Origin: Boswellia sacra
Taxonomy: Eukaryota > Streptophyta > Magnoliopsida > Sapindales > Burseraceae
NCBI GenBank assembly: GCA_013180625.2
Contig: SNVD02007156.1
Span: 124,001-188,000, forward strand
Length of the DNA stretch: 64,000 nt
Direction of reading: 5' to 3'
Position numbers and translations under genes: made by a program. Shown piece after piece: positions 13,001 to 26,200 of the stretch. The notes below the pieces were generated by a model that did not search any database, was not told where the DNA came from, and saw only the letters and a program-made list of their open reading frames with translations. Position 1 is the stretch's first letter. Every line of letters begins with the position of its first letter.

Positions 13001-13263
13001 GCAGCAAAGATTATATTAAGAGCCTTGGAGTTCCAACTGGATCGTCGGTATTCTTCATCAAACCATTCGTCCTCTGGTTTTGGTTTGGCATTACCGAAGG
13101 CATTCAGCTTTGTTAGCGGTGTCCATCCCTTAAGTACACTCGTCCATGCCCTATCATCAAGAGACTTGATATACATCATCATTCTTACCTTCCAATATGG
13201 ATAATTACTGTCATCGAGAATAGGTGATTGTGTTCCAGATCCTCCATTGCGAATAAATTCCAT
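10084..13263 (-). pseudogene. Copia gag, split by a solo LTR
   Basis: The start codon at 13263 lies about 50 bases after the primer site. The N-terminus 'LDDSNYPYWKVRM' is the DUF4219/UBN2-type Copia gag. Two CCHC zinc knuckles follow: 'CYECSGYGHIQSEC' near 12345 and 'CYFCGKKGHIRPRC' near 10205. A coiled-coil-like Glu/Lys-rich segment lies between them at 10400-10700. Frame changes near 12880, 12675 and 12500 break the ORF. The insertion at 10711-12122 divides it; removing the insert and one target copy leaves the reading frame open across the junction. Confidence 0.88.
10711..12122 (-). mobile_element. Gypsy (Athila/Tat-like) solo LTR nested in Copia gag
   Basis: A 1412 bp insertion. On the minus strand it begins TGATAGATGTC and ends GAACGGATCA, so it has TG...CA ends, with a perfect 5 bp target duplication (plus strand TCTGG at 10706-10710 and 12123-12127). 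Near its 3' end it has 'cctcgtgggaacgatatc', a block typical of Athila/Tat LTR ends. No ORF or second LTR is present, hence solo LTR. Confidence 0.88.
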
Positions 13264-13312
13264 CCTTCCAGATCAACTTGATCGTTTTCTTCACTTGTCT
13301 ATCAGTGAACCT

Positions 13313-13324
13313 GCTCTGATACCA
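13313..13324 (-). other. Primer-binding site of the Sirevirus element (tRNA-iMet)
   Basis: On the element strand TGGTATCAGAGC follows the 5' LTR after a 2-base spacer. It is complementary to the 3' end of plant initiator methionine tRNA, the usual Copia primer. Confidence 0.95.
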
Positions 13325-13326
13325 AT

Positions 13327-14229
13327 TGAAAGTTCTAGAGGTATGTAGTTACAAATAACAACACAGTCAACTGTAATGTAAATCAACACAAGAGGATTTT
13401 TACGTGGTTCAGTTATAAAAACCTACGTCCACGGACAACTATAGAGCTACAATTCACTATGTTTTTGTTTGTACAATCTTTAGGACCTTTTACAGTGCTG
13501 ACTCACTCTCACACACAAACCTAATCTTTGACGAACAAGATCTTCACAAAAATCCTAAACACTAGTGACACTGCTCACTCTCTGTCACAGATAACTTAAC
13601 AGAACGCTGTTAAGTTATACATAATACTCGATGTCTGGTACAGAATTATATAAACACTTAACTCTCAAGTTTCTCTAAGTGTCTACTAACTCACTCAGAC
13701 TTGATCAACTACTCACGTATGATTTTAACTCTCATACATGAAAACAAAGACTCAATGAATCAAAGATATAAAGAAATTCCTTTGCGTCAAAGCTTGTCTC
13801 TTACAAAGTCATGGAATGCCGTGATCAACAATCAAGAACCTCTCTTGCACAAAAGACTCTCTTTTTTCAATACTTGCTGCCGACTTTTTCATACATCAAT
13901 ATATATTGAGAGGTCTTGATACAATCTTCCTAAAAGTCTTGAAAGGATCTCAATCAAGATCACATTAGGATTAGGATAAAACAGAATGGGAAATGTTTTA
14001 TAGTTAATCTCCTAAAGTAAAAAGGATACATTAACTATTTTCCTATTTTGATTAGGATAAAAGAAATATTATCCTGATCAAGAGAGATATTTATTGTGAA
14101 TCAAAATACTTTTTATAATAATTATCTAGAAACAATAAAATAGAAATAAAAAATATGTTTCTTACTTTTATCACAAGTTAACCAAAATTTGAACATATGC
14201 ATGTCACATATTTTACGTTAACATCAACA
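13327..14229 (-). repeat. 5' LTR of the Sirevirus element
   Basis: A 903 bp partner of 2755-3655, with the same TG...CA ends and the target duplication TATAT outside. It differs from the other LTR by scattered substitutions and small indels, so the insertion is not recent. Confidence 0.95.
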
Positions 14230-14701
14230 TATATATATGAAACCATTTGTAGAAAAAGAAAACTCGTTTTTTGGATAAATTATAAATCTTTGGCCAAGTT
14301 TTAAAGATGAGTGGGAAAATAATTAGGCTAGCTTGCTTGAAAAGTGGGACTGAGATGGTGACTTATGTTGTAGAAATTTTAAAAATAACTCAAATAATAG
14401 AGACATCTGTTTGTCTTTTTTTTTTTTTTGAGAAAGAATCATTTATTTAAAAATTTACATGCTATAGCTTTCGGTTATACATTTATTTTTGGCCTTAGAG
14501 TTGTAAATGAAGATAATTTGGAAACATGTAAAATTTTTAAAAGGGTTTTTTTTTGGAAATAACTCTACAATTCGGATTATTTTTTAGGATTTTGAATAAT
14601 ATTTCTATTGGTACCAAAATTTCTAACTCTTCTTTGGATGCAATAAAAATAAATAAATTAGATAGATGCTATATTGATTATATATCTGTATATTTATATA
14701 G
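14230..14701 (+). repeat. Local ~470 bp repeat, copy 3
   Basis: Third copy of the unit at 1050-1453 and 2285-2749. It continues directly after the Copia element's target duplication. A fourth partial copy, 'atttgtagaaaaagaaaact' and following sequence, resumes after the small element at 14702-14904 and runs to about 14990. Confidence 0.65.
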
Positions 14702-14904
14702 AGTAGTGCTAGATGCTAGACTTATAACATACACGTAATTCAAATTTTACAATTTGATGTGGCAGTCTACATGATAAAAATTCACTAGAAGAGGAGAAAA
14801 TTAAAAAAATAAAAAAAATTATATCCCAATATGATTTTGTCATATAGATTATCACATCAAATTATAGAGTTTAATTATATATATGTTTCAAGTCTAATAT
14901 TACT
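14702..14904. mobile_element. Small inverted-repeat element (MITE)
   Basis: 203 bp. It starts AGTAGTGCTAGA and ends TCTAATATTACT, imperfect inverted repeats that continue inward: 'caatttgatgtggcagtcta' near 14750 pairs with the complement of 'tagattatcacatcaaatt' near 14855. It interrupts the local repeat unit, which resumes afterwards. No clean target duplication was found, so the superfamily is uncertain. Confidence 0.6.
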
Positions 14905-14999
14905 GATATACGAAATCATTTGTAGAAAAAGAAAACTCGTTTTATGGTTAATACATCAAAATCTTTTTAAAAAATTAAAAATCTTATGAGTAATATTAT

Positions 15000-16332
15000 T
15001 CTTAAAAACTTATTTATGCATGTCATGATTAGATTAGACGTGAATGAATAAATTTTAAATTTCAAATAGGTTATAATATAATACTCATTCAACCAACGAT
15101 ATCATAAAAATTTATATGAATTTGTATAGATAATTTATAAAGATAACACCTCCTCAGAAAATTAAAACAGTTATAACACAATCTTTCTGAGAGGTGGAGA
15201 AGGGCCTACGCCTCTTGTTGGGGAATAGGAATGTCAGTTAGTTAATATGGATGGATGACTGAATTTATCAACTATTATTGTTTCCCAGTAGCATATTTCA
15301 TCTGATTTGCGAATTCTTTTTTACTTCTTTGTGAATTCTATGTCAAGAATTCAAAGGCAAGAGGAGAGATATGATGGAGAGAGAGAGAACTGTAAAAGAA
15401 ATGTGTAGTGAGACTAGTGAGACAAAAAAGCTGAAGTTTTGGAGAGTGATAGAAATGTTGGAGAGAGAAAAATTAGGCAGAGGACTGCAAAGTTGCTGGA
15501 TGTGAGGGGAAAAGATGCGTGTTTTTATTTTCTTTAGTTCCTCGAATAGAAGGACACGATGAATCTAATAGATGAAAACTATGGTCTAGAAAGAAGTTAA
15601 AATCCGGGAGTCTGGATAGGTAGGGTTTTCAAAAATACTTAAGACACGCTGAGTACCCAAACTGATCTTGCCGACTTTGGGGAATCCTGGGGGAGAGACT
15701 AGGGTCGGATAGGAGATGGGACCATGCTTCTCGGATCGAAATAATCAAAATTATACAATTTGACAGGAGATGTTTTACTTGACCCACAATTTTTAACTTT
15801 TTATCTCTATTTTTTTAATATTTTTGACAATTTTATCTTAAATTAAAATTATTAAAATAGGTAAAAAAAAATTATAAATATACATCTGGAATACGCATTT
15901 CAATTTTCTTATTCTATTTGCTCTAAGTCATGAATTTTCTTATTTAATTAAACTGATCATATTTGTTAGATTAATTTTCAAAGATGAAGTGGAATTTCAC
16001 CCAAATGGATAAGTAATCTTGACAAAAAATGAAGCAGAAAATTCTTTCTTTCTGGAGAAACAACTAAAAGGTCACCGGCTTCTGTCATATGTTAGTAGTA
16101 TAATTTCATTCCCGGACCCTTTCTGGCGGCTGCAATAGGACACAAACTCCAACCTGAGTAGATTTTATTAGTTCTTTCAGATATTGACAAGAACATGAAA
16201 TTGAAAGGTGAAATTTAATTATATATATTTGTGAGGCTTCCCAAATCCCAATACATGTATATGCATATCTTCCTTGGAGTAAAAATTATGAAATCCTAAA
16301 TTCTAATGGCTCTTATGGTAGCCTTCTTAATT
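15000..16332. other. Intergenic DNA, no gene recognised
   Basis: A purine-rich patch at 15355-15480 (gagagagag runs) and AT-rich DNA elsewhere. No ORF of 60 codons or more and no LTR or transposon ends were recognised. Confidence 0.5.
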
Positions 16333-17165
16333 TAGGGGTGGCAATTTGGGTTATAGCATGTAAATTCGACATGATACAATATAAAAATTTGCGGATTTGG
16401 TTTTACCTTAATCATGTTCGTGTTGTGTTCGTTTTAAAATTTTTAACCCGTTTAATAATAGTGTCATATTCGTGTTGAGCGTCTTCAACCCGTGAATACG
16501 ATTATGACACAACCCATTTATGACACAAATCTATTTATGGCACAAATCCGTATGTGACACGCATATATATTAAACACTATTGACATAATTATAAATTAAA
16601 ACACGATTATTTACACGAATAATATTTTATAATTTTTACACATATTAAATAATACAAATTAGAAATCATAATATTTTATTATTTAATATAACTAGAAGGA
16701 CACTAGACACATCACCTTCAAATTCTATTTTCCTAAATCAAATATTGAAGTTTCTATTATTTATTGTGTATTTAGTGTTGTTTAATTTTGTGTATTATAT
16801 TATAGCATTTTCATTTAAAAATAGGTTTTAATGTATAATCGCGTAATAGTCGTGCCATAACTATAATGTTGTCATAATTGTGTAATAATTATAATCGTGT
16901 CATAACTATAAACGGGTCTTGTCAATCATGTAAACGTGTCATAATCGTGTTAGACAGGTTGTGTTCGTGTCTAACATGAATATGACTCGTTTATTATTCG
17001 TGTTCGCGTGTCGTGTCGTGTTACCTATTTAATAATCGTGTCATGTTCATGTTGACCCTTTATGACACGAATAATAAACGGGTTGTGTTCGTGTCGGGTT
17101 AATCTTTATTGTGTCACAACTCGAAACGACATGAATACGACTTGTGAACACGAATTACCACCCTA
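16333..17165. mobile_element. Non-autonomous hAT-like element
   Basis: About 833 bp with terminal inverted repeats TAGGGGTGGCAATT and AATTACCACCCTA. It is filled with short 'cgtgtca'/'tgacacg' subterminal repeats on both strands (for example around 16440-16560 and 16940-17110). This terminus and repeat pattern is common in small plant hAT-type elements. Flanking 8-mers (tcttaatt and cttgttat) match poorly, so the target duplication has decayed or the ends are a base or so off. No transposase ORF is present. Confidence 0.7.
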
Positions 17166-20110
17166 CTTGTTATTACTGAAAAAGAATATATATCAGTTTC
17201 TAAGCATATGATTGAAATAAAAAATCTTTATTAAAACGATAAATCGCAAAAGAAAAATATAGTCTAAAATCAGCTATTTCTTATATTGATACTTCTTATC
17301 CCTGAAATACTCTATAAATGCAAATACATTTGAAATATATTAACCTCCATTATAAATCCGAAGTATTAAGATTTGGCTCATTAAGATTGTTTTTAGTGCA
17401 ATTGAGATAAAATCAGAAAATTAAAATAGAGTATTTTCAGGTATGGATTTATAATTATTATTTTTTTAATAATTTTGTTTCAAGATAAAATTGTTAAAAA
17501 ATTTTAAAAAATAAAAGTAGAGGTTAAAGAATTAAAAAGTCGTTGTTAAATACAGCTCTGTCGATAGAATTGTATTTTTTCGCAATTGAATTGAGGCTCA
17601 AATCTAATTGTAATTGACATCCGGTAGCTCAAAGCCCCAAACTAAAATTCTAACTGATATCATGCCCAACAATTGTGAGGCCAGCCCAACTGATTTCAAT
17701 TACAATTATCAAGTTATTTTTTAAACAAAAATTCATAAAAAAAAAGAAACCCTAAAATTAACCGTAATTAATTGAATCGAGCCCAGCTAGCCTCCTTCAC
17801 CGCTTCGCCTTCAGGTCACGCCTCACCACTTCAAGCTCACGGCAGCCTCACCTGCACCGGCACTGCTTCACGCTTCACGCTTTACGCTCAGTCGCTCAGG
17901 GCCGCCTCACCTGCCCCTTTTCAGGCCTCACGCTCAGTCGTTCACAGCCTCACCACCTCACGCCTCACGATTCACGCACGGCCTTCACCGGCCGGCTGGC
18001 AGCAGCAACAGACCTCTGACCAGTGACCTGTAAGCTTACCCCAGTTTCGAATCCATTTTGCTTTATACGTTTTGTTAATTTGTTGAATTGTTAATTTGGG
18101 GCCTGAATTTGGTCACTTTACACAGTAATAACCTTCATTGGATAACTAGAGCCGCTGCATCAAATCTCATGGAAGCTTTTTCATTGTTTAAAACTCTTAA
18201 CCCAAAACTGTATCAAAAAGATTAGGAAGGTTTTCATAACGACGGCTTTTTTTTTGTGTTTGTTTGGTCTCCGAAAATAAAATAAAGAACAAAACAAAAC
18301 ACATAAAATCATAATAGATTTGAAATCTTGCTTGAGAGATGAGGATTTCTCATGATGATACTTTAGTAGTTTTGGTTCTCAAGCTGATTGAAATAAGACT
18401 AGTGCAATAAGTTTCGGTTAATAGTTATTTTTTAACTGTTCTTTTATCAAAATTCATGTAATATTGTCTGCCGATTTTCCGTAAAATTATAATTGTTGTC
18501 AATTAAGGTCGATTCAACAACTGATATTGTAAAATTAACAAAAAAGAAAAGGATTTAGTAAAGGCGTATAATATTGATAGATAATTATATTTTATTGAAA
18601 CTATGACTTTCTATCATCTTGTCTTTAATAGTAATTTTATGGTAATTTAATCTTTTATTAAAATTGGGGTGTTGAGAGTATTTTTAGGGGCTCCTATAGC
18701 CTCACCCTTTAAAGATTAAGGGTATTATTTTACACCCTTTATGGTTTAATAGTAAGGATTTTATCATCAAATATTTCACAAAAATTATCAAATACACTCC
18801 GATTTTTTTTTTTCTTTTCAGTAGAAAATTCCATATAACCTAACAGATTAGATTTTATAGTCAACGTTTATGTTCTAGAAGTTTTACATCATTGAAGTAT
18901 TTCTCTAGATCGTCTTGAAGATTTTGGTGGAGATTTACGTAACTTGTTGTTAGGCTATTGGGTATATGCAAGTGTCAAGCTATGTATTCTGCATGTTTAT
19001 AATTCATTGTTTATGGTAAACCAAGTTTGGGTTATTCATAATGATAGAAACAATGTTTGCAACAACTGCCAATAATCACCTGAGAGTTGCTTGTCATAAC
19101 CATTTTCATGTCTCTTGTTAAAACACAATTGTTCACATGTAATATAGTGTATCATATTTATGATGTACAAAACAACGCGTTAACATACATGTCACCATGT
19201 CATTAATTGAATCATTTAGATGTATTCCAACACATCTAACCATTTAAGAATCTTTTAGAAGTATACTCATTAAAGTTTAAAACCACAATAGGATGGAAAC
19301 AGCATGTGACATCTAAAAGGAATAGCCCTAAACAAATCACATTTACTGCAATTATTAGTTTTCCTAATAGGAATAATTCTAGTTTTGCTAGATGGGTAAG
19401 TCAGGATCAGTATATCATTTATTTAAATATTTCAAGTTTTATATTATTAATTTTTTTAATATCTTATAGATATTATACAAAATGTTATCATTATTCTTAA
19501 GGTATTATTTCTCCTAACTACCTCATTTTCTATTATTTTTTATTTAACCAAGTCATGAAGGGCAATACGGTCACCTAGGCCCTTTTAATGGCAGGGACTT
19601 TTGAGTGTATTTCTTAAAGGATAAGGATTTTTAGAAATTTCACCAAATCTGAGGGAATTTATTGTAATTTCTCAATTATAAAAAGATTATATAATATTAA
19701 GATAATTTTATTCAAGCGAAAGGGGTGTATGGTCTTTGTGAGAAAGATGCTCCAACACATAATTGATTTCTATGACGGCGGCAGCCCATTTGAACTCAGG
19801 TATGAAAATGTGTAGATACCTTAAACCTGTTAGGGTAATAGGGTTGTTTAGATTAGATTATTTCCTAATTAAGATGTTATAAAGTTGTTAAAAAATTCCA
19901 ACCCTTCAAGTTCAGTTCCTCTCTCTCTTTCTCACTGTCCCTCTGTTCTGTAGTTTCCCTTCAAGCTCTGTCTCTCCTCATGTCACTCAGCAATTGTTCG
20001 CCAGCTAAACTATTGTACTCTCTGTTTTGGTGTATGTAAAAGTTATATGAGGATTATACAAGATTATGATTTTACCTCTCATCCAGTTGGGATGATTTTG
20101 TAGGTTTCAG
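17166..20110. other. Intergenic DNA upstream of bystin
   Basis: No recognisable gene. At 17772-18026 an unusually C-rich patch built from variants of 'cttcacgcctca' gives an 84-codon frame that looks like low-complexity repeat rather than protein. At 18660-19680 there is AT-rich DNA with possible decayed transposon sequence ('gagtgtattt' near 19600 against 'aaatacactc' near 18790). A CT-rich stretch at 19920-19980 precedes the bystin 5' region. Confidence 0.45.
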
Positions 20111-20164
20111 AAAGGAAGGGTTTTTGTTAGCCCAACAACTTAGTGGCAGGAAGTGTAAGGGTTT
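20111..20164 (+). promoter_or_regulatory. Site II and telo-box-like motifs upstream of bystin
   Basis: AGCCCA at 20129-20134 is the reverse complement of TGGGCT, a site II element. Two 'aagggttt' stretches (20117-20124 and 20157-20164) are one base from the telo-box in reverse complement. The site II plus telo-box pairing is known from promoters and leaders of plant ribosomal-protein and ribosome-biogenesis genes, which fits the gene downstream. The motifs are short, so this is suggestive only. Confidence 0.4.
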
Positions 20165-20227
20165 CTCCCAACAACACAACGCAACACAGCGGTTTTGGTC
20201 TATTGAAATCCCAATTCGGTCCTTGGA

Positions 20228-23200
20228 ATGGCAAAGAAGCGAAATAGAATACAGAACCCAGAGCCTTTCCTTCCGGCCGATGATGATACGAGAACTGTAG
20301 CTTCGTTGAAGAAACGATCCAAAGCTTCCAAACATCACCAGAAACAAGATAAGGTATTGTTTTGAGACATACTTATTGGTTTTTTCTTTTACTAAGATTT
20401 TATTTTTGTTTTGTGTATGTGTGAACTTCATTTTGGTGTTGTGCAGATGATTTCGTCAGGGATGAGTTCAAAAATTTTAAAGGAAGCGTTGATTCAGCAG
20501 AAGGAGGTTCTTGAAGAGGACGAAGAGCCTAGCAGGAAGGCGTTTGTTTTTGCTGAACAAGAGCAGAGTAAGCGTCAAGTACCGGAAGAAGAAGAAGAAG
20601 AAGAAGATATTGATGACTTTAATGGTTTTTCTGAGACTCAAAGTCAATTCCGCAATTATGAGGTCAGTGCTTTTCTGCCCCTGCTGTGCAGTAGTGTAAT
20701 TGTTAACGTGTTCTTAGATTGTATGTTAAAAGTCCTGGGAAATTTACTATGTGAAGGTACATAGGTTGATGGAATATAAACTTGTAATACGGGAATTGAG
20801 GCTTGTATTGTTGGTGTTGTAGAATTACACTTTACATCATATTAATGGTTAATGGTTTGATGTTTCTCTAACATATTGTAGAAAAAAATCCAAGTGTCCT
20901 ATTGAGCTGTCCAGTACTACCCAAGGTAGATTTATTGTGGACAGCTTGTTGGCTTCTTTGAAAATCCTTTTTTTGGAATAATATATTTTTTGTTAGTTTC
21001 TTATCAAATAGTATATAAATAAAATCAGTCTTCTATATAACTACAACTCGTACATGTTATTAATACAAAATTATGAGGCTTTTGTTCTATAAGTTTTGAG
21101 TAGTGTTGCCATCATACGTTATAAATTTCTTTGCAGGAAATTAATGGGTTAGTTTTCCTTTTGTTATTTTATATGCAGGAAGAGATTGATGAGGATGATG
21201 AGAGACTACTGGAGGCTTTTTTATCAAAGGATGCTGGTCCACAACTTACGCTTGCAGACCTCATCATCAAGAAAATCAAAGAAAATGATGCAAGCCTTTC
21301 TTCAGGTTGATATTTCTTTGTCATTTATGGGTCAGATTGGAGCGTCTCTTTCTCTTGTCATTTCTGAGCTTCTTTAGTTATCTGCTTGTTTTGGAATTTG
21401 CAGAAATACGTCCTTTGCCGAAGTTAGATGAATCCTTCATAAACTTATATAAGGGGTAATTTGGCTATACTGTTATACAATATGTTTAGGTTTGTCTGAA
21501 TGGCTTCTTTACAGAATTCATTGCTGTATGTATCTTCAGAATTGTTCACTTTTGAGTTTTTTGTTCTCCAAAAGTGGTTTCTACTTCATTTCTCTGAAAT
21601 TTGTTAGAGCATATGTTAATAAAGAAATTATATTTTCCAATATGCGAAAAGAACGTTGGTTAAAGGTCATATTGACAAAATTTGCAGAGTTGGTGAATTT
21701 CTTGCTAAATACACAGCAGGAAAAATGCCCAAAGCATTTAAACACATCCCTTCGACACAAATGTGGGAGGATGTCTTGTACCTTACTGAACCTGAAGAAT
21801 GGACACCCAATGCAATGTTTCAAGCAACACGGATATTTGCTTCCAACCTGAGTGCGAAGAAGGCTGAACGCTTTTACAAGCTTGTTCTGCTTCCTCGGGT
21901 CAGAGATGATATCCGGAAGAATAAGAGGCTCCATTTTGCTCTTTATCAAGCTTTAAAAAAATCTCTGTATAAGCCTGCTGCATTCAACAAGGGTATACTG
22001 TTTCCATTGTGCAAGGTAATTACATTTTCCATTATGTCACCTTGGGTCCAGTCTGCTTGTTTGCACACAAACAACTTATGGATGCTCACACATGCATGCA
22101 AGCAGTCACAAAAACACACATACATTGCATACCTTGTTGAGTTTCAGTTACTTTTGTTTTTCCTTATATATATGTGTGTGTGTGTGGTTAATCTACTACA
22201 TTTGACAGATCAGGTCTAACACAGTTACTTTATTTCTCATCTTTTTACATGTTATTCAGTCGGGTACTTGCAACCTCAGGGAAGCTGTCATTATTGGAAG
22301 CATAATTCAAAAAGTTTCCATACCTATGCTTCATTCGAGGTATGCTCTGTGTTCATGGCTTCAAAAAAGCTTTAGGCTTATACATAAAACTTAAAATATA
22401 GTTGAGGCTGGGAAGAATTTGTAAATTGAAGTTCGAATTCAAAGTTATGTTATGTCATGGATATTGCTCCCTGCAAACATAAAAAACCTTCAAAATCAGG
22501 ATTTTGCAAATTACTTTGGCGAATTACAGAACATACAAGTGGTTCCCCAAAATAGGACTGTGTATCAGTATGGAGTCTTTTTCGTTTCTGTAGAAGTCAG
22601 TATAAAGATTTTGTTATAGTTTTTGTGTTTGAAATTGGTTTCTAGTAGTGGGATGTTGTGCTATGTTTTTGTTGATGAAATTTACTTGTTATGGGTTTTG
22701 TTTGTTTGGAAGTCCCTCTTGTAACTGTTTGATTATTTTTTTTTTAAAACCTAAATTTTTTATTATTATTTAAATTAAGTTGAACTGAGAAGGGACCAAG
22801 GGGTTCTTGGTTGGTCTCTTGTTTGGAGTTGTAACCTTCTTGTTCCACCTCTTTTTGGGTGTTTTTCAGGTTTGGGGCTTTCATCGCAGGCTTTACTTTT
22901 TGTATAGATTATTTATTTATTTTGGATAGTTTTTAAGGTCACTGTGAACTTCTAGTCCACTTTGTGTATCTTTTTGCTTCATCTAGTGATACTCTATTTT
23001 CTAAAGTTGTCAAATAAAAGTTTTCAACAGCTGTTGGGAAAATATAGTTTGATGGACTTTGACTATGTGAGTGATGTAGGACCCATTAGATTATAAATTA
23101 GGAATTTTAATTTTGATTTTAGGGATTTTAATGAATTCGGGATTTTGACTATTATTAGAGATTTTGACTTCATAAATTGGGAGTAATCCTAATTTGAGTT

Positions 23201-26200
23201 ATAAATAGTTTACTATTTTATTTAGAATTTTATTTTGGTATTTTCTAGTTAAATTAGGATTATGATTCTATTTCTTAATGGGATTTTATTTCCTAGTAGA
23301 ACTATATTTTAAGGTCCTATAAATAGGAGCCTTTAGTTATGTTATTTTTCAGATTTGGTTATTATTGATTTTTGATCTTTTAATAAAAGATTATTTTTTC
23401 CTCAATTTTTACTCTACTTCTCCCCCAAATTTCTTCTATTATTTCTCTCATTTCCTCTGTCTGCATCTCCCTCCCTTTCTTTTAATTTGAGGAACCCCAT
23501 TCAGGGATTCATATATTGTAATATTGTGATCTCATCATGAAGTTTAGTTGTTAATAGCTTAAATACTATTGTTAGACTCATACCAGTTAATTTAAGATTT
23601 TGGGTTTCTTGATAACTGGATATCACCGCTAGATTGTCCAGTGGTTTTGTGTTTAAATCTATGTTCAATGTACAATTAGTCTAATCATGAGACACAAGTT
23701 TTTCTGTAGGGATAGCCTTTAAACTGAAGGATCAGAACTGTAAAATTTTGTAATTCTAATATATATCGAATATTTCTTACTCAAATTTTTGTTTCTGATT
23801 GCAGTGTTGCATTACTCAAGCTTGCAGAAATGGACTACTGTGGCACTACAAGGTATCAAGATCGATAGTAACAGGATAAAAAGGGCTTCGTTTAAGTGTG
23901 CATCTTTGAATGTATTTGTTTGTACTAGGGCAGTGACTGCGTGGTTTGCCTTTCTGTGAGGAAATGGTAACTTAGAATACTAGAAATGCAGGGAATATTT
24001 GTGTAGTGTGCTCAAGGGGTTGGACGCTCAATTGACCGAGGACGTAGGGTAACTTGTAGGGTGTGGACATAGCTCCAAATTTAAAAACTCAGTCAAGTGA
24101 GTGGTTAGCAAGGATGTTTCCCAAAGTAATTTTTATACTAACTAGTTTACTTTTTGTGAAAATAGTAATACGTACATTGGTCTCTATGTATAACTAGCAG
24201 TGCGTCAAATAGTGCAGGAGAGAAGCAAAAATTTGAGGCTTCAATATAGGAGATATCTCTAACAAGGATGGATAGACCTGATAAGTTTATGATTGTGACA
24301 TTTTGTGCATAGTTATAATTGTGTATCATGCATAAATATATGCGTATATACTAAGTATTGATTTAAGAATTGTTTGATAATGTTGCCTTGGTAATTTATT
24401 GCAGTTACTTTATAAAACTTCTTTTGGAGAAGAAATATAGTTTGCCATATCGTGTGGTTGATGCTGTTGTTGCCCATTTCATGAAATTTCTTGAGGATAC
24501 GAGAGTAATGCCTGTAATATGGCACCAGTCGCTTCTTGCATTTGTGCAGAGGTTAGTTTCTTTGACTAAGATTCTTGTTTTGCTTTATTGGTTTCTTATG
24601 GATAATAATAATAAGATTAGGGCTCAGTGCTTAATATGTATTTTAAAGTCATTGCGTACATGATGCCATGAACGTTGCAGAGTTGTTTAGATTGGTTGGC
24701 AATGTAAGTACTCAATAAAACAATTAAGGCTATGTATTTATTGGCGTATCTGATGTCTAGTATGTCTAAAATGTCGCTTCCTATAATATTTCTCTTTAGT
24801 ATGCTAAGCAATTTCTGTTATATTAATTTTCTAGTATTTTTATCAAAATGATTGGCACTTGGGCTTTGACCTGAATCAGTTGCTGTTGAAATTTTTCTTT
24901 TTGCAGGTATAAGAATGAACTGCGGAAGGAAGATAAAGATGACCTTAGAGTTCTACTCAAAAAGCAAAAACATAAATTAGTAAGAGCATTGTCCATAATG
25001 TGTGATTGTCTGATCTCTAAAGGTAGTTTAATTTATCCTGTATAATTGGGCAGTATATAATTATGCTTCCTCTGTAATTGTAGGTTACTCCTGAAATTAT
25101 TAAGGAGCTTGATAGTAGCCGCAATCGTGGTGAGAAGGAGGATGATCCTATGTTAATATATATCCTTGCTTTGGGACAATTTTACATTTCTGACTTTCTT
25201 CTGGATGTTTGTTTTGTTTTTCTGCATAGAATTTTTGAGATTTTTTACATCGCATCTCTCTCTCATTCTCTGCGCTAGAAAACATGAAAAATATGCCCAT
25301 AGGAATTCTCATAATTTAAGCCTGTCCTCCAAATCTTCTTCCCCACCTGAATATTTTAAAATTCTCCTATTTTCAGCCACAAAATAAATGTTTGAGAGTT
25401 ATGCCGTCCTGTAGCTGAAGAGCCTTCGTATGCCACACAACAGTACAATGCCTTTATAAGGAAGGCTAGAAAAAATGAGAAAAGATACTTCCCCAGAGAG
25501 ATTAAAGCCCTTACAAACTTATTCCAGACTACAATTAAGACAGGAAAAATGTAGAACAGACTTTCAGAATATTTTTTTCACACAAAAAACACCAGGCATC
25601 TCGTGTTTTATTTTTAGCGTTTTATGTTTTGGGACATTTAGTCATTAGGAGTTGCCACTATTCATACCAGATTCAAATATGTAGAAGAAATCAAAATTCA
25701 GTTGGAACTTTTGAACTTAACATTGTAGATTGCATTGACTATATATTTATATATAATATTATGTTATATTTATTTACATCTTTCCCAATCCCCTAAAATT
25801 ATTTTTAGAGAGGGTACAAAAGGATTTAGTATGTAAAGTTTCAGTCGCATCTGAAGTTGCAAGTGTGCTTAATTTATAAATTTAAAGTATTAAGGTTTGC
25901 CTTTGGGCATCTTGTCTGCTGAGTTTCTGGAAGTGTCTTTCTTCTTTATTCCACCACGTTGGGAAACTTCAATAACCTAATTATTGTTGTTTTTGTCACA
26001 GTAGTGTTTAGTGCTATTTTTGTTTATGTGATGGAAGAAGAGGTATAGTTTTTGTATAATTGTTTGTCTTTGTTGCTTTGGACAACCTGTCTTTTTTGAT
26101 GGACTTGCCTATCATGTTCACTAATATAATATTCTTGTTACTTAGCAAAAATATATATAAAAAAAGAAGTTTTAAGGTTTGCCTTTCTAAGAACTTTATC

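Larger units (their letters stand above)
2755..14229 (-). mobile_element. Complete Sirevirus-type Ty1/copia retrotransposon (inactive)
   Basis: An 11,475 bp element in reverse orientation. It has LTRs at both ends, each beginning TG and ending CA on the element strand, and a perfect 5 bp target duplication TATAT (2750-2754 and 14230-14234). In the element's own direction the order is 5' LTR, tRNA-iMet primer site, gag, protease, integrase, reverse transcriptase, RNase H, a long third ORF, several copies of a polypurine motif, a final polypurine tract and the 3' LTR. Integrase before RT defines Copia. The third ORF and the clustered polypurine tracts are features reported for the Sirevirus lineage. 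All ORFs carry stops or frameshifts and a Gypsy solo LTR is nested in gag, so it cannot be autonomous now. Confidence 0.95.

Noticed and set aside
17772..18026. 84-codon plus-strand frame in a GC-rich patch upstream of bystin
   Set aside because: Built from repeated variants of 'cttcacgcctca'; composition and lack of family resemblance suggest low-complexity DNA, not a protein.
25166..25387. 73-codon frame after bystin exon 10
   Set aside because: It lies wholly inside the U12 intron and does not resemble the bystin C-terminus, which is found at 26614-26693.
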